A DNA stretch of 37,215 bases from Burkholderia guangdongensis (GCF_013403875.1 NZ_JACBNX010000034.1:1-37215), one strand, 5' to 3'; counted from the first letter of the stretch, positions 14,987 through 23,318 are shown. Translations and numbers: made by a program. The notes: a model not told the origin generated them from the sequence alone.

Positions 14987-16153
14987 TTACACCGGATACA
15001 GACTCACGCCATCGGATGCGCGGCACACATACACCTCGGTCTGTCGCCCGTCCGGCGCGCGATACCGTTCGGCGATCGCGGCACGAACCGGTGCGACCCG
15101 GTCCTCGGGCAACAGCGCGACGACGCAGCCGCCGAAGCCACCGCCCGTCATCCGCGCGCCGCCGTCGCGGCCGATCGTCCGGCCGACGATGTCCACGAGC
15201 GCGTCGATCGGCGGCACGGTGATGTCGAAGTCGTCGCGCATCGACGCGTGCGACTCGGCCATCAGCTCGCCGAGCCGCGCCAGATCGTTGACCGCGAGCG
15301 CGTCGGCCGCATCGAGCGTGCGCCGGTTCTCGGTGACGACATGCCGGGCGCGCCGGAACGTCACCGCGTCGAGCCCCGCCGCATCCCGCTCGAGCCGGCC
15401 CAGGTCGACGTCGCGCAGCGCCTTCGCGCCGTAGTGGCGCGCGGCGGCCTCGCACTGCCGGCGACGGAGGTTGTACGCGCTGTCGACCAGCCCTCGATCG
15501 ACGCCCGAATGGACGATCATCACCGCGACGCCGGCCGGCAACGGCACCGCGCGCGTGAGCAGGGTCCGGCAATCGATCAGCAGCGCGTGGCCGGCCTCGC
15601 CCCACGCGGACACGAGTTGATCCATGATCCCGCACGCGCAGCCGACGAACGCGTTCTCGGCGCGCTGGCCGAGCAACGCGAGATCGGTCCGCCCGAGATC
15701 CTCGAGGCCGAACAGCGACCTGAACGCATAGCCTGCCGCGACCTCCAGCGAGGCCGACGACGACAGGCCCGCGCCGCGCGGCACGTTGCCCGCGATCGCG
15801 AGCTCGGCGCCGCCGATCGACGGATGCCGCTCGGCCAGCATCTTCACGACGCCGCGCACGTAGTTGGCCCAATGCGCGCCGGGCCGCCGCTCGATCGGTG
15901 CGTCGAGATCGAACGCGTCGAGCGCGTCGCCGTAGTCCGCGGCGACGACACGCACCAGGCGATCGTCGCGTGCGCGGGCGGCGATCGCCGTGTCGAAATC
16001 GATCGCGCACGGCAACACGAAGCCTTCGTTGTAGTCGGTATGCTCGCCGATCAGGTTGACCCGGCCGGGCGCGCGCGCGATCAGCGCCGGCGGCCCGCCG
16101 AATTGCGCGGCGAACGATGCGACGGCACGCGCGTGCAACAGCGGATCGCTCAT
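14987..16153 (-). CDS. galK: Galactokinase
   Basis: The 388-residue GHMP kinase phosphorylates alpha-D-galactose at C1 with ATP in the Leloir pathway. Visible motifs are the galactokinase signature GRVNLIGEHTDY (30-41), the phosphate-binding GAGLSSSAS (127-135), CGIMDQL with the probable catalytic Asp (178) and GGGFGG (337-342). The length is normal. The ATG at 16153 is 6 bp after the galT stop; it lacks a clear ribosome binding site, so translation is probably coupled to galT. No galE or galM lies nearby; the epimerase must be encoded elsewhere, as is common when these functions serve nucleotide-sugar metabolism too. Confidence 0.95.
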   Translation of the reverse strand: MSDPLLHARAVASFAAQFGGPPALIARAPGRVNLIGEHTDYNEGFVLPCAIDFDTAIAARARDDRLVRVVAADYGDALDAFDLDAPIERRPGAHWANYVRGVVKMLAERHPSIGGAELAIAGNVPRGAGLSSSASLEVAAGYAFRSLFGLEDLGRTDLALLGQRAENAFVGCACGIMDQLVSAWGEAGHALLIDCRTLLTRAVPLPAGVAVMIVHSGVDRGLVDSAYNLRRRQCEAAARHYGAKALRDVDLGRLERDAAGLDAVTFRRARHVVTENRRTLDAADALAVNDLARLGELMAESHASMRDDFDITVPPIDALVDIVGRTIGRDGGARMTGGGFGGCVVALLPEDRVAPVRAAIAERYRAPDGRQTEVYVCRASDGVSLYPV

Positions 16154-16159
16154 CGACGT

Positions 16160-17218
16160 TCAGGCCTTCGAATCATGCACGTCGCCGGCCGAGCGCAGCC
16201 GCTCGGCGGCCTGCTCGGGCGTCAGGTCCCGCTGCGCCTCGGCCAGCATCTCGAAGCCGACCATGAACTTGCGCACCGTGCGCGAACGCAGCAACGGCGG
16301 ATAGAAATGCGCATGCAGCTGCCACGGGGCGGGGTCGCGCGCGTCGAACGGCGCGCCGTGCCAGCCCATCGAATACGGAAACGCACACTGGAACAGATTG
16401 TCGTAGCGCACGGTCAGCCGCTGCAGCGCGAGCGCGAGATCCGCGCGCTCGGCCGGTGTGAGTTGCGGCAGGCGCTGCACCGCAAAGCGCGGCAGCAGCA
16501 GCGCCTCGAACGGCCAGGTCGCCCAGAACGGCACGATCGCGAGCCAGTGCGCGGTCGTCAGCACGACGCGCTCGCCGCTCGCCGCCTCGCGCTCGGCCAG
16601 ATCGGCCAGCATCGGGCGGCCATGCTCGGCGAAATACGCGCGCTGATGCTGATCCTCGGACGCGGGCTCGTTCGGCACGTAGCCGGTCGCCCAGATCTGC
16701 CCGTGCGGATGCGGATTAGAACAGCCCATCATCGCGCCCTTGTTCTCGAACACCTGCACCCACGCATACCGCTCGCCGAGCGCCGCCGTCTGCGCGCACC
16801 ACGTGTCGACTACGGCGCCGATCGCGTCGACGGACAGTTCCGACAGCGTCTTGCCGTGATCCGGCGAGAAACAGATCACGCGGCTCGTGCCGCGCGCGTC
16901 GCCGATCTGGAACAGCGGGTCGTCGCCCGGCGGCACCGGCGGGACGTCGTCGACCAGCGCGGCGAAATCGTTGTCGAACACGTACGGGCCGTCGTAGTCC
17001 GGATTGCGCTCGCCGGTGGCACGCGTATTGCCCGCACACAGAGGGCAGTTCGGGTCGTACGACGCGCGCGCGTCGACGTCGACGCGCTCCTGCCGGCCCT
17101 GCCACGGCCGCTGCCCGCGATGCGGCGACACCAGCACCCATTGACCGGTCAGCGGATTGCGGCGCCGGTGCGCGTGATGCGTGCGATCGAACGCCGCGCT
17201 CATGGCGTGCTCGTTCAT
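16160..17218 (-). CDS. galT: Galactose-1-phosphate uridylyltransferase
   Basis: The 352-residue enzyme exchanges UMP between UDP-glucose and galactose-1-phosphate. The active site motif HPHGQ (170-174) contains the nucleophilic His172. NCPLCAG (57-63) and later histidines fit the metal-binding pattern of the HIT-superfamily GalT. SNPHPHGQIWAT and the C-terminal LHAHFYPPLLRS are typical. GGAG 5 bp upstream of the ATG at 17218 selects the first Met over Met6. It is the first gene of a galT-galK operon and is divergent from a small conserved gene at 17479. Confidence 0.95.
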   Translation of the reverse strand: MNEHAMSAAFDRTHHAHRRRNPLTGQWVLVSPHRGQRPWQGRQERVDVDARASYDPNCPLCAGNTRATGERNPDYDGPYVFDNDFAALVDDVPPVPPGDDPLFQIGDARGTSRVICFSPDHGKTLSELSVDAIGAVVDTWCAQTAALGERYAWVQVFENKGAMMGCSNPHPHGQIWATGYVPNEPASEDQHQRAYFAEHGRPMLADLAEREAASGERVVLTTAHWLAIVPFWATWPFEALLLPRFAVQRLPQLTPAERADLALALQRLTVRYDNLFQCAFPYSMGWHGAPFDARDPAPWQLHAHFYPPLLRSRTVRKFMVGFEMLAEAQRDLTPEQAAERLRSAGDVHDSKA

Positions 17219-17373
17219 GACTCTCCCTCTCGATATCGATGGCCGGCCTTCGGCAGCCCGGCCGCGGCTCGGCGCAAGGTGTCACGATATCGCGTCCGCG
17301 CCCGCATTGCAGCGACTGCCGCGCCGGTGCCCGCGCATGCGCCCATTCCCTCATCGCCCCGCCCGCACAATCG

Positions 17374-17409
17374 CCTGGAATTCGGCCTGGAATTCGGCCT
17401 AGAATTCGG
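17374..17409. repeat. Three 12-bp tandem repeats in the galT upstream region
   Basis: The unit cctggaattcgg occurs twice, followed by cctagaattcgg, directly adjoining and about 160 bp upstream of galT and 70 bp upstream of the divergent small gene. Each unit contains an AATT core, unusual in this GC-rich DNA. It could be a regulator binding array or slippage product. Confidence 0.8.
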
Positions 17410-17478
17410 AACAGAACGGCGGAACACCCGCCGCCGCGCATTCGCTGCCGTGCAACCGCACGGCAAACGGAGACCACC

Positions 17479-17772
17479 ATGTCCGAACAATCGGCCCCGA
17501 TCCGCCACGTCGATTACGAAGGCTTCGAGATCCACGTGGCGCCCGCGCCGTTCCCCGGCGACGATACCCATTTCACGTACACCGGCTATGTCTGCCACCC
17601 CGGCGCCGATCCCGCGCTGCCCGGCCATACGGTGCAGTTCCATGCCGACGGCGAAGAGCGCTTCGCGAGCCTCGACGAAGCGGCGCACGAAGCGGTGAAT
17701 ATCGGCCGCAGCATCGTCGACGGCACGCATCCGGACCTGTCCGTGCTGTCGCTCGTCACGCACGGCTACTGA
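17479..17772 (+). CDS. Small conserved protein of unknown function
   Basis: The 97-residue acidic soluble protein has no signal peptide or membrane segment. It begins MSEQSAPIRHVDYEGFEIHV and contains HFTYTGYVCHPGAD, a single Cys, and AAHEAVNIGRSIVD near the end. The fold may be a small alpha/beta domain, but I do not recognise the family. CGGAG 6-7 bp before the ATG at 17479 and strong third-position GC bias support it as a real gene. It is divergent from galT. The following 80 bp are full of degenerate accaccgc repeats and lead to a strong hairpin at 17883. Confidence 0.7.
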   Translation: MSEQSAPIRHVDYEGFEIHVAPAPFPGDDTHFTYTGYVCHPGADPALPGHTVQFHADGEERFASLDEAAHEAVNIGRSIVDGTHPDLSVLSLVTHGY

Positions 17773-17882
17773 CGCCCCGCGCGCCGCCGCACTGCCGCAC
17801 CACCGCACCACCGCACTGCCACACCACCACGCACCAGCGCGCTCCACCACGCGGCGGCGCGCGCGTGCGCACCGTCATCACC

Positions 17883-17905
17883 GCGCGCCGCGATTCGCGG
17901 CGCGC
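17883..17905. other. Perfect 10-bp hairpin with 3-nt loop
   Basis: GCGCGCCGCG, loop ATT, CGCGGCGCGC. There is no T tract on either side, so it is not a classic intrinsic terminator. It lies 110 bp after the small gene and 78 bp before the TonB_C lipoprotein gene and may stabilise or end the upstream transcript. Confidence 0.5.
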
Positions 17906-17982
17906 AACATGCGCGCATGTCGATATCGCGTCACGATCGCGTGACTATCATTCCTGTATCACCACGCCGCCCTCGTCCTCCG

Positions 17983-18474
17983 ATGCTTACGCTCTCACGC
18001 CGCACCGCCGCCTGCCTGCGCGCCGCCGCACTCGCCGCCGCCGCCGCGCTCGCCGCGTGCACGATCACGCCACCGCCGTCGCATCTGCTGAACATCTTCA
18101 AGCCGTCGCCCACCACCGTCGCGAACATCGACGCCTACCGGACCACCGTCGCCGAGCGGATCGCCGACAGCAATTCGTCGCAAATCCTGCACGGCACGCC
18201 GCAGGCGATGCTGCGCTCGCTCGTCGTGATCGCGTACACCGTCGATCGCAACGGCCGGCTCGTGCGCTCGTCCGTCTATCGCAGCAACGGCGACAACGAA
18301 GCCGAGGCGATCGCGCTCAAATCGCTGCGCCGCGCGACGCCGTTGCCGCCGCCGCCGTCGACCATCCTCGACGGCAAGGGCGAAGTCGAGCTGATGGAAG
18401 GCTGGCTCTTCAACGATGACGGCGAGTTCCAGCTGCAGAGCACCGCATCGCCGCAAGCGCAGACGATCAACTGA
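17983..18474 (+). CDS. Lipoprotein with TonB C-terminal-like domain
   Basis: The 163-residue product starts with Arg residues and a hydrophobic Ala-rich segment ending in the lipobox LAAC (Cys at about residue 26), so it is probably an outer-membrane or periplasmic lipoprotein. Residues 75-135 contain VVIAYTVDRNGRLVRSSVYR and AEAIALKSLRRATPLPPPP, the TonB_C fold pattern in which a conserved proline run ends the domain. True TonB needs an N-terminal membrane helix and a Pro-rich linker, both absent here, so an energy-transducing role is unlikely. ATG at 17983 is preferred over an upstream in-frame ATG because it puts the basic region directly before the signal. The substrate or partner is unknown. 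Confidence 0.72.
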   Translation: MLTLSRRTAACLRAAALAAAAALAACTITPPPSHLLNIFKPSPTTVANIDAYRTTVAERIADSNSSQILHGTPQAMLRSLVVIAYTVDRNGRLVRSSVYRSNGDNEAEAIALKSLRRATPLPPPPSTILDGKGEVELMEGWLFNDDGEFQLQSTASPQAQTIN

Positions 18475-18480
18475 GCGCCG

Positions 18481-18580
18481 CGCCGAATCACGCCGAATCA
18501 CGCCGAATCGCACCGAATTTCCCCATTTCGCACCGGTGCGCACCGGTTCGCACCGGTTCGCGCCGAATCGCACCGACGCC
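18481..18580. repeat. Ten phased 10-bp degenerate repeats
   Basis: Ten consecutive 10-bp units with consensus roughly CRCCGRWTCR run without spacers, starting six bases after the lipoprotein stop. Examples are cgccgaatca (twice), cgccgaatcg (twice) and caccggttcg (twice). The period equals one DNA helical turn, so any bound protein would contact one face. The array ends 14 bp before a -35 hexamer. Confidence 0.85.
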
Positions 18581-18594
18581 CACGCCACGCGCGA

Positions 18595-18624
18595 TTGCAG
18601 CGGCGCGGCGCCGCTCGCTATAAT
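18595..18624 (+). promoter_or_regulatory. Sigma70-type promoter for the MHS transporter
   Basis: TTGCAG (18595-18600) and a perfect TATAAT (18619-18624) are separated by 18 bp. The start codon at 18709 is about 78 bp beyond the expected transcription start. The 10-bp repeat array sits just upstream. Confidence 0.65.
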
Positions 18625-18708
18625 TTTCCGCACGCGCGTACGGCGATCGCCGCCAGGCCGCATCGCCTGCATCGCCGCGCGCACTCACGATAATTACGGA
18701 GACATTTC

Positions 18709-20019
18709 ATGTCCGCATCCCCACGGGCCGTTGCGCACGCAACCAGCGAAACCACCGCCGTCAGCCGCAAGCGCATCGTGTTCGCGAGCTTCATCGGCAC
18801 CGCGATCGAGTTCTACGATTTCTACGTGTACGCGACCGCCGCCGCGCTCGTGATCGGCCCCGTGTTCTTCCCGCACGGCTCCGCGACCGCGCAGGCGCTG
18901 TCCGCGTTCGTCACGTTCGGCATCGCGTTCGTCGCGCGGCCGATCGGCTCGTTCCTGTTCGGCCACTTCGGCGACCGGATCGGCCGCAAGTCCACCCTCG
19001 TCGCATCGCTGCTCGTGATGGGCCTGTCGACGACCGCGATCGGCTTCGTCCCCGGCTACGACACGATCGGCACGCTCGCGCCGGTGCTGCTCTGCGTGCT
19101 GCGCTTCGGCCAGGGCATCGGCCTCGGCGGCGAATGGGGCGGCGCCGCACTGCTCGCCACCGAGAATGCGCCCGAAGGCAAGCGCGGCTGGTTCGGGATG
19201 TTCCCACAGCTCGGCCCGTCGGTCGGCTTTCTCGCGTCGAACGGCCTCTTCTTCGCGCTCGCGCTCGGGCTCGACGACGCGCAGTTCAAGAGCTGGGGCT
19301 GGCGCATCCCGTTCGTCGTCAGCGCGGTGCTCGTCGCGCTCGGGCTCTACGTGCGGCTCCAGATCGCCGAAACGCCCGCGTTCCAGGCCGCGCTCGACCG
19401 CCACGAGCGCGTGCGCGTGCCGGTCGCGACGCTCGTCACCCACCACTGGCGGCCGACGCTGCTCGGCGCGCTCGCGATGGTCGTCTGCTACACGCTGTTC
19501 TATATCTCGACGGTGTTCTCGCTGTCGTACGGCGTCGCGACGCTGCATATTCCGCGCCCGACGTTCCTCGGGCTGCTGTGCGTCGCGGTCGTGTTCATGG
19601 GGCTCGCGACGCCGCTGTCCGCCTGGCTGTCGGACCGCTTCGGCCGCCGTCCGGTGCTGATCGCCGGCTCGATCGCCGCGGTGCTGTCCGGCTTCACGAT
19701 GGCGCCGCTGCTCGGCAGCGGCTCGCTGCCGCTCGTCGCACTGTTCCTGATCGTCGAGCTGTTCCTGATGGGCGTCACGTTCGCGCCGATGGGCGCGCTG
19801 CTGCCGGAGCTGTTCCCGACGAACGTCCGCTACACGGGCGCGGGCGTCGCGTACAACCTCGGCGGGATTCTCGGCGCCTCGATCGCGCCCTATATCGCGC
19901 AGCTGCTCGCCGCGCGCGGCGGGCTGGCGTGGGTCGGCGGCTACGTATCGGTCGCGGCCGCGCTGAGCCTCGCCGGCGTGCTGCTGATGCGCGAGACGCG
20001 CGACGCGTCGCTCGTCTGA
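18709..20019 (+). CDS. MHS-family major facilitator transporter
   Basis: The 436-residue protein has 12 predicted membrane helices. The N-terminal ASFIGTAIEFYDFYVYATAA is the signature of the metabolite:H+ symporter (MHS) family, which includes ShiA, ProP-like and citrate or ketoglutarate carriers. The MFS loop motif appears as GHFGDRIGRK after helix 2 and again as SDRFGRRP in the second half. QGIGLGGEWGGAALLATENAP is also MHS-typical. The substrate cannot be told from sequence. CGGAG 8 bp before the ATG at 18709 supports the start. It is a single gene with its own promoter, convergent with the heptosyltransferase gene. Confidence 0.88.
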   Translation: MSASPRAVAHATSETTAVSRKRIVFASFIGTAIEFYDFYVYATAAALVIGPVFFPHGSATAQALSAFVTFGIAFVARPIGSFLFGHFGDRIGRKSTLVASLLVMGLSTTAIGFVPGYDTIGTLAPVLLCVLRFGQGIGLGGEWGGAALLATENAPEGKRGWFGMFPQLGPSVGFLASNGLFFALALGLDDAQFKSWGWRIPFVVSAVLVALGLYVRLQIAETPAFQAALDRHERVRVPVATLVTHHWRPTLLGALAMVVCYTLFYISTVFSLSYGVATLHIPRPTFLGLLCVAVVFMGLATPLSAWLSDRFGRRPVLIAGSIAAVLSGFTMAPLLGSGSLPLVALFLIVELFLMGVTFAPMGALLPELFPTNVRYTGAGVAYNLGGILGASIAPYIAQLLAARGGLAWVGGYVSVAAALSLAGVLLMRETRDASLV

Positions 20020-20039
20020 CCCGGCCCGCACGCCGGGCC
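20020..20039. terminator. GC-rich hairpin between convergent genes
   Basis: GGCCCG (20023-20028) and CGGGCC (20034-20039) form a short stem directly after the transporter stop, in the gap to the convergent heptosyltransferase. No T tract is present, so its role as a terminator is tentative. Confidence 0.3.
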
Positions 20040-20105
20040 AGCCCGGGTCGTGCGGTGCCGCCGCGCGGGTCACGCGCGGCGTGCTTGGTGCGCGTGGGCG
20101 CGCGC

Positions 20106-21110
20106 TCAGGCCGTCACGGCCGCGCCCACCGTCAGCGCCGGGCAAACCGCGTCGATCGCCCGCAGCGCGTCGTCGACCGACGGCGCGGCGCCCGCTTCGC
20201 CGATCGACCGCGTGCGCGGCCCGTCCTCGATGCCGAGATGCTCGCGCGACGTCGCGACGAACATCATCACCGTCGGCCGCCGCAGCGCGTGCGCCATGTG
20301 GACGAAGCCGGTATCGACGCCGACGACCAGCGCGGCCCGGCCGATCGCCGCGCCGAGCTGCCGCACCGTCATCGCGGGCAGCACGGCCGCGCCGGGCGCG
20401 CGCGCGGCGATCCGCTCAGCCTCGTCGCGCTCGGCGGGCGATCCCCACGGCAGCAGCACGCGCACGCCGCGCGCGATCATCCGCGTCGCGAGCGCCGCCC
20501 AGTGGTCGGTCGGCCATTTCTTGTCGTCGCACGACGTCGCATGAAACATCAGCATGAACGGCGTCGGCTCGACGACCGCGGCCGGCAGGCGCGCGTCCCG
20601 CGGCGCGACGACCCCGTAGTCGGCGACGGCGCGCGGCGCGTAACCCAGCGCCTCGCCCGCGTTCACGCGCATCCCGTGCCACGCGCCGCAATGCGGCCGC
20701 GGCCCGTACCGGTGCGAATACGCGAAGCGTGCGCCGGACTCGCCGAGATCCTGCGTCAGGTAGCCGAAGCGCGCGCGGGCCCGCGCGAGGCGCGCGATGA
20801 TCGCGCTCTTGTAGACGCCGTGCAGATCGATCACCGCGTCGTAACGATGGGTGCGCAGCGCGCGGATCGACGCGGCGATCGCCCGGAAATCGCCGGCGTG
20901 GCGCATCTTCTTGAAGCGCCGCAGCGGCGCGCAGAGCACGTTGGCGACGCCGGGGTGCCAGCGCACGACCTCGGCGCACGATTCGTCGACGGCCCAGTCG
21001 ACGGTCACGCCCGGAAACGCGTGCCGCAGATCCTCGACAACGGGCAGCGTCTGGACGACGTCGCCGAGCGACGTCACTTTTACGATCAGGATTCGTTTCA
21101 TCGTTTTCAT
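20106..21110 (-). CDS. waaC: Lipopolysaccharide heptosyltransferase (WaaC-like, GT9)
   Basis: The 334-residue GT9 enzyme adds L-glycero-D-manno-heptose to the Kdo of the LPS inner core at the cytoplasmic face. The N-terminal ILIVKVTSLGDVVQTLPVVED carries the family Asp (about residue 17) implicated in catalysis in WaaC. In the C-terminal domain GVDTGFVHMAHALRRP is the ADP-heptose binding loop, and HATSCDDKKWP resembles the central switch segment. The I-type call (waaC rather than waaF or waaQ) is by overall feel. GAGG 6 bp before the first ATG supports 21110 over Met4. It is divergent from the ClC gene and not next to other LPS genes within this window. Confidence 0.8.
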   Translation of the reverse strand: MKTMKRILIVKVTSLGDVVQTLPVVEDLRHAFPGVTVDWAVDESCAEVVRWHPGVANVLCAPLRRFKKMRHAGDFRAIAASIRALRTHRYDAVIDLHGVYKSAIIARLARARARFGYLTQDLGESGARFAYSHRYGPRPHCGAWHGMRVNAGEALGYAPRAVADYGVVAPRDARLPAAVVEPTPFMLMFHATSCDDKKWPTDHWAALATRMIARGVRVLLPWGSPAERDEAERIAARAPGAAVLPAMTVRQLGAAIGRAALVVGVDTGFVHMAHALRRPTVMMFVATSREHLGIEDGPRTRSIGEAGAAPSVDDALRAIDAVCPALTVGAAVTA

Positions 21111-21242
21111 GGGGCCCTCGGCGCCCGCCCGGGCCTGTGGACCGGGTGGCGACCATCGTATTGTCTGTCAATCGAGCGGCATCGCAATCCGACGATTTTC
21201 GCCGATCCCGCGCCCAAACTGCAAAACGAACCCGACGCTCCC

Positions 21243-21248
21243 TATAAT
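21243..21248 (+). promoter_or_regulatory. Probable -10 box of the ClC gene
   Basis: A perfect TATAAT lies 28 bp before the ATG, giving a leader of about 20 nt. The -35 side is weak: CTGCAA at 21219-21224 with an 18-bp spacer. Confidence 0.5.
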
Positions 21249-21276
21249 CGGGGTTTTGCCGCGCCCTGTCCGACCG

Positions 21277-22800
21277 ATGCGACCCGCCTCCCTCTTTCCC
21301 GCTCTCACGCGCCGCACGCGGCGCCTCTGGCGCCAGTACGGCGTCTTCTGGCTCGGCGCGATCGCGGTCGGCCTGACCGCCGTGCTGTACGCGCGGCTGA
21401 TCGACTGGGGCTACGACACGTTCCGCACGGTGCGCCAGCACGCCGCGTGGCTGCCGCTCGTCGCGACGCCGGCGATCGCGGCCGGCTCCGTGTGGCTCAC
21501 GCGCCGCTTCTTCCGCGGCGCGGAGGGCAGCGGCATCCCGCAGGTGATCGCGACGCTGCACGCGAACCCCAGCGCATTCGGCTCGCGGCTGCTGACGCTG
21601 CGGCTGCTGTTCGGCAAGATCCTGATCTCGTTTCTCGGGATCCTCGGCGGCTTCACGATCGGCCGCGAAGGGCCGACCGTGCAGATCGGCGCGGCGCTGA
21701 TGTTCAATCTGCGACGATTCTACCCGCGCTCGAACGCGCTGATCGAGCGCCAGCTCGTACTCGCGGGCGCGGCGGCCGGCCTGTCGGCGGCGTTCAACAC
21801 GCCGCTCGCCGGGATCGTGTTCGCGATCGAGGAGCTGACGCGCAGCTTCTCCGAGCGCGCGAGCGGCGTGCTGATCACCGCGATCATCGTCGCCGGCGTG
21901 ATCGCGCTCGGCCTGAACGGCAACTACACGTATTTCGGCACGATCGACATCGGCCCGAGCTTCCCGAAGCTGCTCGCGGTCGCGGTCGTCGTCACCGCGC
22001 TCGTGACCGGCATCGCCGGCGGGTGCTTCGGCTGGCTGCTGCTGAACACCGGCCGCTGGCTGCCGTCGCGCCTGCTCGCGCTGTATCACGAGCGGCCGGT
22101 CGCGTTCGCCGCGCTGTGCGGCTTCACGATCGCCGCCGTCGGCATCGCGTCGGGCGGCACGACGTTCGGCAGCGGCTATGCGGAGGCGCGCGGCCTGCTC
22201 GACGGCAGCGAGCAGCTGTCCGCGTTCTACCCATTCGCGAAGATGGTGTCGATGGTCGCATCGTACCTGCCGGGGATTCCGGGCGGGATCTTCGCGCCGT
22301 CGCTGTCGATCGGCGCCGGTTTCGGCAACCTGCTGCACCTCGTGTTCGGCGACATGCGCCTGCCGGTGCTGATCGCGCTCGCGATGGTCGGCTATCTCGC
22401 GGCCGTCACGCAGTCGCCGATCACGTCGTTCGTGATCGTGATGGAGATGATCAACGGCCATGCGCTCGTGATCTCGCTGATGGCCACCGCGCTGATCTCG
22501 AGCCGGCTGTCGCGCCTGTTCGTGCCGCCGCTCTACGAGACGCTCTCGCAGCGCTATCTCGCGCCGGCCATGCACGCGGCGGCGGCAGGCGAGCCGCCCC
22601 GCGCCGGCGCGAGCGCGCCGCAGGACGCGGCCGTCGAGCCGACCGATCCGCTCGATACGCTGCTCGACGAGACGACGGGCGGCAACGCGCATCGGGACGA
22701 CATGGCCGACGACGCCGCTCCTGACGCTCCTGACGCGCCCGCCGCGCCGGCACCCGCCGCCGGCTCGCCCACGCCGCACGCCGCGCGCGACGCTCAATAG
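21277..22800 (+). CDS. ClC-family chloride channel or Cl-/H+ antiporter
   Basis: The 507-residue membrane protein has the three ClC anion-pathway signatures: GSGIP (84-88), GREGP (129-133, gating Glu131) and GIFAP (337-341). FAIEEL (182-187) carries a Glu at the position of the internal proton glutamate of the E. coli antiporter ClC-ec1, so H+-coupled exchange is plausible. No C-terminal CBS domains are present; instead about 75 Ala/Pro/Asp-rich residues form a disordered tail. ATG at 21277 fits the promoter; the open frame upstream of it is antisense to the heptosyltransferase. The stop overlaps, tail to tail, the small lipoprotein gene on the other strand. Confidence 0.9.
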   Translation: MRPASLFPALTRRTRRLWRQYGVFWLGAIAVGLTAVLYARLIDWGYDTFRTVRQHAAWLPLVATPAIAAGSVWLTRRFFRGAEGSGIPQVIATLHANPSAFGSRLLTLRLLFGKILISFLGILGGFTIGREGPTVQIGAALMFNLRRFYPRSNALIERQLVLAGAAAGLSAAFNTPLAGIVFAIEELTRSFSERASGVLITAIIVAGVIALGLNGNYTYFGTIDIGPSFPKLLAVAVVVTALVTGIAGGCFGWLLLNTGRWLPSRLLALYHERPVAFAALCGFTIAAVGIASGGTTFGSGYAEARGLLDGSEQLSAFYPFAKMVSMVASYLPGIPGGIFAPSLSIGAGFGNLLHLVFGDMRLPVLIALAMVGYLAAVTQSPITSFVIVMEMINGHALVISLMATALISSRLSRLFVPPLYETLSQRYLAPAMHAAAAGEPPRAGASAPQDAAVEPTDPLDTLLDETTGGNAHRDDMADDAAPDAPDAPAAPAPAAGSPTPHAARDAQ

Positions 22801-22904
22801 ATCACGACCGGCGCGGGCCGGTAGTAGACGGGCCGCGCCGGCACGACGATGCAGCCGGCCAGCGTGATCGCGGCGAGCGCGAGGACGAACACGGTCTTTT
22901 TCAT
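22794..22904 (-). CDS. 36-residue lipoprotein
   Basis: A very short gene encodes MKKTVFVLALAAITLAGC followed by IVVPARPVYYRPAPVVIY and a stop. A Lys-rich start, hydrophobic core and LAGC lipobox (Cys18) mark a lipoprotein of only 19 mature residues, rich in Val, Pro, Tyr and Arg. GGAG 8 bp before the ATG supports translation. It follows the WXXGXW gene by 12 bp, so the two form an operon. Its last 7 bp overlap the convergent ClC stop region. Such tiny Pro/Tyr lipoproteins often accompany WXXGXW proteins in Burkholderia, as far as I recall. The function is unknown. Confidence 0.75.
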   Translation of the reverse strand: MKKTVFVLALAAITLAGCIVVPARPVYYRPAPVVIY

Positions 22905-22916
22905 CGCGCGCTCCGC

Positions 22917-23318
22917 TCAGGCCCAGTGGCCACGTGTCCAGAACCAGTTCGGGCCGCGCTGCGTCCAGTGGCCCGGCATCCAGTGCATGCCGATCCGCTC
23001 GACTTCCCAGTGTCCGCCGATCCACACGTAGCCGGCGGGACCCCAGCGCCAGTGGCCGCGATCCCACACGTAACCGATGCGGGACGGCGGCACGACCTCG
23101 TACCGCACCGGCGGCGGCGCGCTCGGCGCGACGACGACGACTTCGTCCACGTGCGCGGCCACCGGTTCGGCGACGACGATCTCGTTCGCATGCGCGACGA
23201 CCGGCGCGGCGACAAGGATTTCATCCGCGCGCGCGGCGAGCGGCGCGGTGAGTGCGGATGCGCCCGCCGCGGCGGCGGCGAACGCGATGACGAAACGACG
23301 AATCGATGAAGCAGCCAT
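22917..23318 (-). CDS. Exported WXXGXW-repeat protein (BcpO-related/YXWGQ type)
   Basis: The 133-residue product has a signal peptide (about residues 1-31, cleavage near LAARA-DE). The mature N-terminal part has three imperfect repeats of about 14-15 residues, ILVAAPVVAHAN, IVVAEPVAAHVD and VVVVAPSAPPPV. The C-terminal half has repeats around W-x-x-G-x-W: WDRGHWRW, WIGGHWE, WMPGHWT and WTRGHWA. This is the pattern of the periplasmic BcpO-related WXXGXW family, of unknown function. GGAGG 6 bp before the ATG supports the start. It heads a two-gene operon with the small lipoprotein and is separated from minE by a hairpin. Confidence 0.82.
   Translation of the reverse strand: MAASSIRRFVIAFAAAAAGASALTAPLAARADEILVAAPVVAHANEIVVAEPVAAHVDEVVVVAPSAPPPVRYEVVPPSRIGYVWDRGHWRWGPAGYVWIGGHWEVERIGMHWMPGHWTQRGPNWFWTRGHWA

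Noticed and set aside
17374..17409. Replication iterons
   Set aside because: There are only three 12-bp units, with no replication initiator gene or AT-rich unwinding region.
14321..17698. Very long plus-strand open frame across galK and galT
   Set aside because: It is the antisense shadow of GC-rich genes; it has extreme Arg content and no family features, while galK and galT motifs are perfect on the other strand.
18481..18580. CRISPR-like array
   Set aside because: The units are 10 bp with no spacers and no cas genes nearby.
19134..23067. Two frames of 880-1200 codons over the transporter, heptosyltransferase and ClC genes
   Set aside because: They are Arg/Ala-rich alternative frames crossing several well-supported genes in both orientations.
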